DNA of 17,827 nucleotides from JAEUSG01 sp964590225 (GTDB lineage: Bacteria > Fibrobacterota > OXYB2-FULL-49-7 > JAEUSG01), in NCBI GenBank assembly GCA_964590225.1, contig CAZPWS010000065.1:1-17827 (forward strand). The letters are read 5' to 3'. The position numbers and the translations under genes are program-made. Below the pieces are notes generated by a model. That model saw nothing but the letters and a program-made list of their open reading frames with translations. It did not search any database and was not told where the DNA came from. Positions 1 to 7,479 of the stretch are shown one piece after another (positions within the stretch are counted from its first letter, which is position 1; each line of letters opens with the position of its first letter).

Positions 1-95
1 GATGACTCGCTCTGTTTAGTCGTGAAATACTGTTGAGAACTTATGACTGTTGAGTGTATTAATATTTTAAAATTGTATTTAAAAATGGGGGGCTA
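1..95. other. AT-rich leader upstream of the first secreted operon
   Basis: No coding region is supported here. The stretch is AT-rich, with TTGAGA at 33-38, TTGAGT at 51-56 and several TATT/TTTAAA runs, so a promoter for the gene at 96 probably lies here, but no pair of boxes with good spacing stands out. A run of six G at 87-92 sits three bases before the ATG and is the only Shine-Dalgarno-like element. The string TATTTAAA before a G run also occurs upstream of the minus-strand gene that starts at 15435. Confidence 0.4.
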
Positions 96-1253
96 ATGGA
101 GAACTACAGACGAATTTACGGTTTCTTCCTATTTGTGGCGCTTATTCAGATCTTCTGTTTGGCGCAGGATTTTAGCGTGCCAATACACGACAGTACTGCG
201 GAATGGGAAGTCACATGGGTTGGAGCAAGCAAGATGATAGGCCATCTCGGTGGCAACGCTAGAGAAGCGGGCTATAATGTAATACCGATGTGCGCCGGTG
301 GTACATCTGGAGCTATTGGACACGGATACATTAATGGTGCTGGTGGCAAATATTATTTCGGCTGGTACGATTTTGATACAAAAAGGGCACATGCTGTAGC
401 CGGGAGCGGACGAGGGTGTCTTGATGGTCCTTTTGGTAGAGCGCGATTTGGAGGGTGGGGATATAACTTCACACCAATAAGTGCTCGCTCAACCGATGGA
501 AGATATCTCTTTTTTGGCGACGAATGGTCGGGTGTCCGTTATCTACGAGTACTCGATTTTCAGGAGCAGGAGGTAAAAACACTTGTTTCTGGCGTGTCGT
601 CCTCCAATACCCCTGGTCTTGCTTATGGAAGCGATGGAAATGTCTATATGCTCACGACAAAGTCTATCGGTAGTTCTACCGCCGGTTTTAAAACCCCATG
701 TAGTTTATTTGTTTACACATCGGATGGCACCATAGTGAGAAAAATGATGCTGGACACTCTCGTTGGAAAAATGGCTGGAATTACTCGCCTTCTTCCGATG
801 GCACTTGATGAAGTTCATAACAGGCTATATTGTGGTCAACCTATCACCGGCTGGCATGTTTATTATTGGGATTTGGCTGATGGCTCCTTTCATGGTGTTG
901 TTCCTACATCCGATTCTCTCCGGTCAAGAAATGCTCCTGGTCCATACGAAGGTATGAACTTTTATGGCGAAGCAGGAGTGCTATCCTTTGGCCCGGACGA
1001 TCCGGACAAAAGGTTCTTGTATTATACTCATGTTGATACAAAGCAACTACACAGAATAGATCTTCAGGAAAGAATGATTGCTGCAATGAGGCTAACAACT
1101 GGAGGCGATGGTAAAAAGACTGTTAAATTCGTGTATTCAAATCATACAGATGTCAATGTGTATGTTGCATTCATGTGGGTAGGTAATGGACATAACTTTA
1201 CTTCTGGAATGCATTCTCCTCATATGCAGTATCTTTATACGAGAATAAAATAA
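96..1253 (+). CDS. Secreted beta-propeller-like (NHL-like) protein without sorting tail
   Basis: This 385-residue protein is predicted to be exported. It starts with a basic N-terminus (MENYRRIYG), then a hydrophobic segment (about residues 9-21) ending at CLAQ, a plausible signal-peptidase site. The body contains a stretch of the form DGPFGRARFGG followed by TDGRYLFFGDEWSGVRYLRV, which resembles NHL-type propeller blades, and a second blade-like piece near 'LAYGSDGNVYMLTT'. A similar DG...SRL/RYIEKL pattern occurs in the 891-residue protein at 12760-15435, so the two are probably distant relatives. Unlike its two operon partners it has no PNPFNP tail and ends in YLYTRIK. The start is the ATG following a six-G run. 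The next gene begins 15 bp after its stop. No catalytic motif is visible. A binding or scaffold role is possible, but the function is unknown. Confidence 0.75.
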   Translation: MENYRRIYGFFLFVALIQIFCLAQDFSVPIHDSTAEWEVTWVGASKMIGHLGGNAREAGYNVIPMCAGGTSGAIGHGYINGAGGKYYFGWYDFDTKRAHAVAGSGRGCLDGPFGRARFGGWGYNFTPISARSTDGRYLFFGDEWSGVRYLRVLDFQEQEVKTLVSGVSSSNTPGLAYGSDGNVYMLTTKSIGSSTAGFKTPCSLFVYTSDGTIVRKMMLDTLVGKMAGITRLLPMALDEVHNRLYCGQPITGWHVYYWDLADGSFHGVVPTSDSLRSRNAPGPYEGMNFYGEAGVLSFGPDDPDKRFLYYTHVDTKQLHRIDLQERMIAAMRLTTGGDGKKTVKFVYSNHTDVNVYVAFMWVGNGHNFTSGMHSPHMQYLYTRIK

Positions 1254-1268
1254 AAAGGGGCATTTACA

Positions 1269-2840
1269 ATGAGAACAGCAATATCCATAATTCTTGTTTC
1301 CTTTGCGTTGTTTGGCGAAATGTTGCCTGAGTTTTTGCTTCCTGTTCACAGCGCGCAGGATTCCTATACTCCATCCGTTGCTTATGGAGAGGGGGTTTTC
1401 TTGGTGTGTTGGCAGAGCGGCAGGATTGATGAAGGTGATTTAAGACTTGGCCCGCGGTATCGCAGCAGCATAGTTGGTTGTAGAGTAGATACCAATGGTA
1501 ATGTGCTTGATAGTGAACCGTTTGTTGTATCCTCAGACGATGATTTGAGAGAGTCACCTATGGTTGTTTATGCCGGAACGCACTTTGTTGTCGTTTGGCA
1601 TGATTTCCGAAACGGGACAGATTGGGACATATATGCCGCACGCATATCCCGTAGTGGTACAATACTTGATCCCGATGGAATTCTTGTTTCCGGTGGAGCT
1701 CATAATCAGGCGATGCCGCAGGCTGCCTATGATGGCACCAACACAAACATTGCGTGGATTGATGCGCGGTCTAATGCCAAGTATGAGGTGTATATGGCAA
1801 GGCTCTCTTCCGAAGGGGTTGTGCTTGACCCAGATGGTATTATTGCAGCGACAGGTGTTTCGCATTATACCTGTCCGGTAATTGCTCCTGCTGCCGATGG
1901 AAAAGTTTTTCTTTTCTCTGTTGGAACGAGTTCAACATTTAGTGAGGGATATCAGTACGCTGTTTCCCCCACAGTTGGCAACTTTTTTTTGAATGGCAGC
2001 AAGATAACACCAGCAGCTTATTCGCTACTTCATACCGATACCCCTGAGCAATATCCGCTTGGTCTTACTGTTCCGATAGCCATTGCCTCTGCTGGAGCTA
2101 ATGGCTTTCTTGTAGCATGGCAAAATGAGACAAATACAGGTGGTCGTGGAAATTCAATGGTCCCAAGTAATGGCGCTATCTTTAATGCATCTGGTGAAAG
2201 GGTGCATGAATTATATCTTGGACTTTATAAAAGCGACTTGTACAGAATCATGCGCCCATCAGTTTCGTGGGATGGTAATGGTTTTATGCTTGTATGGGAT
2301 GAGTCTAACCCAACTGTCAATAAGGGGCCTGTATATGAAAAGGTCTGCTTTGCAAAAATAGGTATAAGCGGAGATACTGTTATTCCACCCACCTTAGTTG
2401 CAGGGGTGTCTAACGCTCCAGCGACTGCGGCTTCAGTTGCATCAGATACAACTATACGGACAAGCCTTATTGTTTACGAAAAGCAGCCAAGTAGTGGAAC
2501 CGTTCCAATTACTGTAGGATGCAGGATTTTCAAGAGTGGTGTCACTTTGAGTGAATCTTGCGTAGCTGACAATGATAATTTTGTTCTAAGCGCTATCCCT
2601 AATCCTTTTAATCCTGTTGTTCGTATATTGATTAACCGCTATTCAGTCGATAAAATTATCGAATTAAAGGTCCATGATTTGCAGGGGAGGCTTGTAGCTA
2701 ATCTCTCATCAGATGTGCAAAAAAATGGTAACAAGGCTTCGCTTCTGTGGAATGCATCTAAGGTTCCATCGGGACTCTACATTGTTAGTGTAAAAAATGG
2801 TAATGCTTCTATAAGGAAAACTATACAGCTAATTAAGTGA
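1269..2840 (+). CDS. Secreted repeat protein with T9SS-type C-terminal sorting domain
   Basis: This is a 523-residue exported protein. The N-terminus is a short hydrophobic signal (MRTAISIILVSFALFGEM). The body carries at least two clear copies, and about five looser ones, of a blade-like repeat: P.VAYDGT..VVVW.D.R....DIYAARIS..G.ILDPDGI.. (best copies near residues 95-141 and 147-194, weaker ones near 32-52, 271-290 and 330-350). Such repeats are known from propeller-like extracellular proteins. From about residue 442 to the end lies a tail with PNPFNP, HDLQGRLV, LLWNASKVPSGLYIV and terminal KTIQLIK, matching the T9SS type A / FlgD-Ig-like sorting domain. A GGGG element at 1257-1260 precedes the ATG by 8 bases. 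The 3' end abuts the next gene's leader. It lacks recognisable sialidase Asp-boxes, so I do not assign an enzyme activity. Confidence 0.8.
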   Translation: MRTAISIILVSFALFGEMLPEFLLPVHSAQDSYTPSVAYGEGVFLVCWQSGRIDEGDLRLGPRYRSSIVGCRVDTNGNVLDSEPFVVSSDDDLRESPMVVYAGTHFVVVWHDFRNGTDWDIYAARISRSGTILDPDGILVSGGAHNQAMPQAAYDGTNTNIAWIDARSNAKYEVYMARLSSEGVVLDPDGIIAATGVSHYTCPVIAPAADGKVFLFSVGTSSTFSEGYQYAVSPTVGNFFLNGSKITPAAYSLLHTDTPEQYPLGLTVPIAIASAGANGFLVAWQNETNTGGRGNSMVPSNGAIFNASGERVHELYLGLYKSDLYRIMRPSVSWDGNGFMLVWDESNPTVNKGPVYEKVCFAKIGISGDTVIPPTLVAGVSNAPATAASVASDTTIRTSLIVYEKQPSSGTVPITVGCRIFKSGVTLSESCVADNDNFVLSAIPNPFNPVVRILINRYSVDKIIELKVHDLQGRLVANLSSDVQKNGNKASLLWNASKVPSGLYIVSVKNGNASIRKTIQLIK

Positions 2841-2854
2841 GGATTAAAATCGTG
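2839..2854 (+). promoter_or_regulatory. Ribosome binding site deciding the GTG start at 2852
   Basis: GAGGA at 2839-2843 overlaps the stop codon of the upstream gene and lies 8 nt before the GTG at 2852-2854. The alternative in-frame GTG at 2837 has no such element upstream, because what precedes it is AT-rich coding sequence. The arrangement implies translational coupling of the hydrolase to the upstream repeat protein. Confidence 0.6.
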
Positions 2855-4708
2855 GGTAATAAAAATACTTCTTTTGTATTCATCCTTCTTTTATCTGTGG
2901 GTTTATTCTGTGAAGTTGTATTTACGAAAGCGCCAAAGGATTTTCAGCTTTATCCTCGCGGAGACAATGACTCCGCAATAGTTGAGATATCTGGCTTTGT
3001 TACTGGTTCAAGTAATGATTCCATGCAATATCAACTCCTCGGAAATGGTGTTGTTAAGAGCAGAGCGGTTGAGGTGTTGAATTTCTCCAATGATACTGCT
3101 CGCTTCTCACATACATTTGCGATACATGCGGAACTCACAGAGTATCGCTTGGTTGTAAAGCTTGATACTATGAGTGTATTCACAGCAGATAGCGTGGTTT
3201 GCGGCGACGCCTTTCTGATAGACGGTCAGTCGAATGCGGTTACCCAGCATATGGATAGCAAACGACCATCGTCGCAATGGGTTCGCTCGTTTGGAAAATT
3301 CCTGAATAAAGCAAAGGCAGACTCGGTCTGGTATGCAGATACGGCTTGGGGGGTTGCGCACGATGTGTGGAATAGCACTAATATTCCTGCCGGAGCCATC
3401 TATATAGGCACGGTAGCATTGACTATAGGAATAAATATAGCGCATTCATGCAGCATCCCAGTATGTTTTCTTAATGGTGCTGTTGGGGGTTCCTCTTTAA
3501 GTTCGCATGCTCCAAAGGCCACCAATATTTACGATTCCACAACTTATTTCGGACGGCTGTTGCGACAAGCGGACAGATGTGGAATTCGAACAGGTGTAAA
3601 AGGAATCTTCTGGTGGCAGGGCGAGTTCGAAAGCAGTCTTATCGATGAAACAAACACCTGGGTAACACCCGAGAAGCACTATATGACACCGTTTACAACA
3701 ATGTATTCGGCATGGAAAGATTATTACCCTGCGCTGCAACATGTTTATGTTTTTCAGACACGAGGCGGCAAGGGAGGAGCAAGATACAGGGAGGCGCATA
3801 GACGGTTACAGGGGATTTTCCCTGATTTGACCACAATATCAACAACATGTCTTATGGCATATGACCCACCACACTATTTTAATGATGGATATTTACAGGC
3901 TGCGTCATGGGTTATTCCGCAGATAAAGAGGGATTTGTACGGGCTTTCTGATACGGTTGGTATTCGTTCTCCAAATATAAAGAAAGCCTATTTTTCGAAT
4001 CCTGTACGGACTGAGATTACGCTTGAGTTTGACGAAGCTGCAATTTGGCCGTCAAGTGATACCGTGGTCTCCGATATCGTATTCTCTATGAAGAACAATA
4101 TTTTTCTCGACACTATAAGCTACACAGGGGCCGATTCTGCACACCCATTTCTATGTGTCGATTCCGGCTATTCTATTCTTTCAGAAAAGAAGATAGTCCT
4201 TGTTCTATCTGAATCAATTCCATCGGTTCAAGCTCCCAAATATATTTCAATGAGCTATATGTACACTGGAACCCAATCTTCCGGAGAGAATACCGAAGAT
4301 TGGGTTGGTCCATTTATTAAAAGCCCAACTGGAGTTGGTGCGCTAACTTTTTGGCGCTTCCCCGTTGCTGATAGTGCTATGCATACGGATGGGGAGGTGA
4401 GAGCTGCAACTAATAAAAAATTGCCATTGGCGTTGACCGTAAGCCCAAACCCATTCAATGGCAGCAATAAAGTGATTGGGTTCAAGATAACAGGCAACGC
4501 TAATAATAACGAACCATTTTTACTTTCAGTTTATGATATTAAAGGAAAATTGATCAAAATAGTATATAATGGCCATTTAAACGGTGTCCACTTTCTTGAG
4601 TGGGACGGTTGTGATAATAGGGGTATATCTGTACCTCCGTCCGTTTATACAGTTGTTGCCCAAACTGGCAAAGTTAGTGTTGCTAAGAGGGCAGTAGTAG
4701 TAAAATAA
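2852..4708 (+). CDS. SGNH/sialate-O-acetylesterase-type esterase with C-terminal sorting domain
   Basis: This is a 618-residue secreted hydrolase of the SASA/DUF303 SGNH class, which removes acetyl esters from sugars. Visible family blocks are GQSN with nucleophile candidate Ser127, the glycine block NGAVGGSS at 208-215, WWQGE at 254-258, and DPPH with Asp338 and His341 as the rest of the triad. The N-terminal hydrophobic stretch FVFILLLSVGLF is a signal peptide. The last ~90 residues (PNPFNG, VYDIKGKLI, LEWDG, SVYTVVAQ, terminal VVVK) form a T9SS/FlgD-Ig-like tail. An in-frame GTG at 2837 overlaps the upstream stop codon, but the GTG at 2852 is preferred because GAGGA (2839-2843) lies eight bases upstream of it. 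It is the last gene of the operon. Substrate is unproven: it could be an acetylated polysaccharide such as xylan or pectin rather than sialic acid. Confidence 0.8.
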   Translation: MGNKNTSFVFILLLSVGLFCEVVFTKAPKDFQLYPRGDNDSAIVEISGFVTGSSNDSMQYQLLGNGVVKSRAVEVLNFSNDTARFSHTFAIHAELTEYRLVVKLDTMSVFTADSVVCGDAFLIDGQSNAVTQHMDSKRPSSQWVRSFGKFLNKAKADSVWYADTAWGVAHDVWNSTNIPAGAIYIGTVALTIGINIAHSCSIPVCFLNGAVGGSSLSSHAPKATNIYDSTTYFGRLLRQADRCGIRTGVKGIFWWQGEFESSLIDETNTWVTPEKHYMTPFTTMYSAWKDYYPALQHVYVFQTRGGKGGARYREAHRRLQGIFPDLTTISTTCLMAYDPPHYFNDGYLQAASWVIPQIKRDLYGLSDTVGIRSPNIKKAYFSNPVRTEITLEFDEAAIWPSSDTVVSDIVFSMKNNIFLDTISYTGADSAHPFLCVDSGYSILSEKKIVLVLSESIPSVQAPKYISMSYMYTGTQSSGENTEDWVGPFIKSPTGVGALTFWRFPVADSAMHTDGEVRAATNKKLPLALTVSPNPFNGSNKVIGFKITGNANNNEPFLLSVYDIKGKLIKIVYNGHLNGVHFLEWDGCDNRGISVPPSVYTVVAQTGKVSVAKRAVVVK

Positions 4709-4740
4709 CTGCTTGTAACTCCTTTAATTTCATTGTGATA

Positions 4741-4773
4741 AAAAACCTGAACTAAATTATCAAGTTTTTCTTT
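4741..4773 (+). terminator. Possible weak hairpin terminator of the first operon
   Basis: AAAAACCTGA (4741-4750) and TCAAGTTTTT (4760-4769) are inverted repeats with one mismatch in ten and a nine-base loop, followed by CTTT. The stem has few G-C pairs, so it would be weak. It is the only hairpin seen after the stop at 4708. It overlaps the -35 part of the sigma-28-like promoter candidate, so the two readings compete or share the bases. Confidence 0.3.
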
Positions 4774-4787
4774 GCTATTACCGATAT
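4760..4787 (+). promoter_or_regulatory. Candidate sigma-28/sigma-D (flagellar-type) promoter
   Basis: TCAAGTTT at 4760-4767 matches seven of eight bases of the sigma-28 -35 consensus TAAAGTTT. ACCGATAT at 4780-4787 matches six of eight of the enteric -10 GCCGATAA and contains CCGATAT, the Bacillus sigma-D -10 form, exactly. The spacer is 12 bases where 11 is usual. The site lies 42 bases upstream of the ATG of a FlgM-like gene, which in enteric bacteria is itself under sigma-28 control. CCGATAT alone also occurs by chance inside genes in this window (4071, 13008, 14049), so the call rests on the pairing and the context. Confidence 0.4.
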
Positions 4788-4829
4788 CAAACCTGTGTCT
4801 TACGAAAAATGATAAGGAGCGCAGGCGAC

Positions 4830-5000
4830 ATGGAAGTCAGGAAGAGCAGATTTGAAAATTGCACACAGGAGGAAAAGAGGCGTTATCTTTCTCACCTCAA
4901 GCAACGGGTAAAATCAGGTTACCTGGACTCGGAAAAAGTTTTGGCCGCAATTGCGGAGAAACTTGTTGGAAGTTTTGACGAAGAGCTTGCCAAATATTAG
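4830..5000 (+). CDS. Small FlgM-like anti-sigma-28 factor
   Basis: This is a 56-residue cytoplasmic protein. Its C-terminal half (LKQRVKSGYLDSEKVLAAIAEKLV, about residues 23-46) has the pattern of the FlgM sigma-28-binding region: L...I.SG.Y.VD.EKIA.AL...L. Known FlgM proteins hold sigma-28 (FliA) inactive until the flagellar hook is complete. At 56 residues this is shorter than typical FlgM (about 90-100), essentially the binding segment alone. The ATG at 4830 is chosen because AAGGAG at 4814-4819 precedes it by ten bases. An ATG at 4809 in the same frame has no ribosome site. A sigma-28-like promoter lies just upstream. No other flagellar gene is in view, and the gene ends 10 bp from the convergent barrel gene. 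It could instead be an unrelated short helical protein. Confidence 0.6.
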   Translation: MEVRKSRFENCTQEEKRRYLSHLKQRVKSGYLDSEKVLAAIAEKLVGSFDEELAKY

Positions 5001-5010
5001 TCACCACTGC

Positions 5011-7479
5011 CTATAATCTAAGTGTTCCTTCCATGCGCCATTCGAGCGTATGTAGCTTTCCCATGCTCCGCTTTTCTTTCTCCCAAAATAGAGATGTGTT
5101 AAAGATGACATATTTGGTTGTAATGGTTCCTTCAAGGGAAGAGAACAGCCTTTCCGAACTTCGGTATCCTTTGCACCATTCGCCGCCACCTGTTAATGAT
5201 ATTGAGAAGAGTTCTTTAGGGTAAAAATCGCAACGGATTTCTGGCTTAATTCCAACTGTTTCACTGTTCTCAATTGTTTCACCAATTGGGGATGCTCTGT
5301 CGGTATCCCATACAAGGGTAGATGCAAGCTTTCCATCGAAAAGACCATTACCCTTTTGCCAAATAATGGATCCCTCCCTAATTACTCTATTCGTGAAATA
5401 ATAGGAGTTTCGCAAAGAGTCCCTGTTTGGCACAAAGAACGCCATAGTGTCAATATCTGCTCCAGAGTCAATAGAGGTGTTTTGCATAAAAACTGAAAGC
5501 AGTGTTTTTATCTCTATCTGACCTAAAACGGTGTTATATCCAAGTACTGAAAGCGAAGCACATGACCTCTCTTTTTCATTTTGCTTCATGAGCGGGGCCC
5601 GCTCGCCCTCTTTGCTTCTGTTGATAGAAAGCTCTGTTGTAACGGTTGAATTTCTGCCTGCTGAAAATATTAATGCGTCAGAAAGCCCTTTTTCACCACT
5701 CCATTCATTTCGCACGGATTCGACTTGTCTGTCCGATAGTATAAGGCGCATGCTATTTTTAATTCTTTTAAAAGAAACATTGCATGAACCATTATGGGAA
5801 ATATCAACAAAAGAAACGGAGGAGACAGAATCACCTCTATTTCGGTGGATTAGTGGAGAATAATCGACGGTTAATTTTTCTGATGGATAAAATTTTATAT
5901 CCGTGCGGCAGAGAAGTGTTTTCCACGCTGAATCAGCAAAGATTCCACGGGCATTAGAAGTTATTTTTGAGTTTTCTGTAAATACAAAATTCATATTTCC
6001 GTCAATTGTAGCTAATGGTTTTAGGTTGGTGTCGATATCGATGACTCCCGATAAATTTAGATCACCTATCTTGGTTCGTCCATCCATGTAGCTCTGCATT
6101 GAGTATTTTTTTAAAGAGGCATCGGAAGATAGTCTAATGTAGCCATTGAATAGTTCCCCCCATTTACCCCCGCTTTTAATAAAAAGAGGAATTCGCTCCT
6201 CTTGTTGTAATCGTTTGCCATAATACTCGATGCCGACAGAGTGCGAAATATTTTTTCCATTGTAGGCTGCATCGCAGTGGGTAAATATTGATTCGTCGTT
6301 ATCCATTCTTTCATAATTTCCCCATAAAGAAATTGCAGATCTGTTTCCGCTCTTTATAGAAAGTTTCGCTGTACCCTCCTCGCGGACAACAAGAAGCGAA
6401 TCAATGTTTTCGCATCTTCTTTCCCACTCTCCATTAGCATTAAAACTGCCTGCTAAGAAGTATGCTGTAGCCTTATATCTGTTTGTGATGTCTCCATAGA
6501 ATTTATTCCCGCTGCTTTCAATGGATGAATCCGAAGCTTCTGCTTCAGCAACTATGTTTAATCCATTTAATGGCCTTATAGTCAATGCATTAGATAAGGC
6601 TTTTTTAACTGGCGCTGCCCCTTTTCCTTTTTCTGCAATAATGTCTGATTCTAAACTTATTAAAGAGTCGTAGCCGGTCCTGAAAGATAAATGCCCTCCA
6701 TTTAAGTTGTTACCGTCAAGGTAGCTTGCAGATATGGAAAATAGCTCATTATATCTGTAATAGAAATTGCCGATCCCAAATGGCCTCTCATCGCCATCTG
6801 CCTCATAAAATACGCGCAGTTTCCCCCTTTCTCTCATTCCTTCTATTCTTCGCGTGGACCAATATCTTGCAGTAAATTTCAGGCAACCTCTCTCTGCGTC
6901 AATAATGTAATCTCGTCCCATTATAAGTGGCTGACCATCCATTTCGGCTAAAAAGGTCTCTTTTTTAATGTGTTCTGTTGACAACAAGACTATACTGCCG
7001 CTCTCTATCCAGAATATTTCTTTTCTTTTTTGTGTCATTGTTCTGCTGTAAATTATGCTTCCGCCCAAGCTTGGCTCGGAATATTTTAAAAGCACGCCAT
7101 CTATAGTCCTATTAGTAAAAGAGTTGTTAAAGCTCAATGTGTCTGAAGAATTGCTAAAATAGCCTGCCCGCGCGGACCAACTCTCTTTTTTTATGGAAAA
7201 GTCTATTGCAGGGGGAGCGTTGGTACTGCTCTCCTGATTGATTTTACCCATAAAGTCGATGTTGTTTTCGAGTTTGCCCTCGATCGCAACCTTCAAGGCA
7301 TCGTTTCGTCCAAAGCTGTTGAGTGATGGTTCCCGCAAATCAAGTTTTTGTTCAAGCAGGACGCTTTTTTCAACATTGGTTCGAATCTGATATCCTTCAC
7401 CCTCGCTCTCAAGCGCATTCAGGGAAAAGGCAAAATATAACCATATCGCGAGGATTAGTCTGTGAGGCGTGTTCCCCAT
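5011..7479 (-). CDS. Outer-membrane beta-barrel-like protein with SprA-like motif
   Basis: This is an 822-residue protein with an N-terminal signal (LILAIWLYFAFSLNALE, about residues 8-25). The remainder is a long run of alternating polar/hydrophobic strands rich in aromatic and Ser/Thr/Asn residues (for example SGGSIIYSRTM, ALIFSAGRNSTV, KYVIFNTSLFW), as expected of an outer-membrane barrel. At residues 180-202 it has DGQPLIMGRDYIID followed by AERGCLKF. This follows the L..G.DY.ID...G.I.F pattern seen in SprA, the T9SS outer-membrane translocon, and in some other barrels. At 822 residues it is far smaller than SprA (over 2000). The start is supported by AGGGAGAG just upstream, inside the end of the propeller gene, with a 25-base overlap indicating translational coupling. 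The role could be a pore, an assembly partner or a surface anchor. Barrel nature is fairly safe, function is not. Confidence 0.65.
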   Translation of the reverse strand: MGNTPHRLILAIWLYFAFSLNALESEGEGYQIRTNVEKSVLLEQKLDLREPSLNSFGRNDALKVAIEGKLENNIDFMGKINQESSTNAPPAIDFSIKKESWSARAGYFSNSSDTLSFNNSFTNRTIDGVLLKYSEPSLGGSIIYSRTMTQKRKEIFWIESGSIVLLSTEHIKKETFLAEMDGQPLIMGRDYIIDAERGCLKFTARYWSTRRIEGMRERGKLRVFYEADGDERPFGIGNFYYRYNELFSISASYLDGNNLNGGHLSFRTGYDSLISLESDIIAEKGKGAAPVKKALSNALTIRPLNGLNIVAEAEASDSSIESSGNKFYGDITNRYKATAYFLAGSFNANGEWERRCENIDSLLVVREEGTAKLSIKSGNRSAISLWGNYERMDNDESIFTHCDAAYNGKNISHSVGIEYYGKRLQQEERIPLFIKSGGKWGELFNGYIRLSSDASLKKYSMQSYMDGRTKIGDLNLSGVIDIDTNLKPLATIDGNMNFVFTENSKITSNARGIFADSAWKTLLCRTDIKFYPSEKLTVDYSPLIHRNRGDSVSSVSFVDISHNGSCNVSFKRIKNSMRLILSDRQVESVRNEWSGEKGLSDALIFSAGRNSTVTTELSINRSKEGERAPLMKQNEKERSCASLSVLGYNTVLGQIEIKTLLSVFMQNTSIDSGADIDTMAFFVPNRDSLRNSYYFTNRVIREGSIIWQKGNGLFDGKLASTLVWDTDRASPIGETIENSETVGIKPEIRCDFYPKELFSISLTGGGEWCKGYRSSERLFSSLEGTITTKYVIFNTSLFWEKEKRSMGKLHTLEWRMEGTLRL

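Noticed and set aside
1269..2840. Reading the 523-residue repeat protein as a sialidase
   Set aside because: Its neighbour is a sialate-O-acetylesterase type enzyme, which tempts this call, but no Asp-box (S.D.G..W) or FRIP motif was seen.
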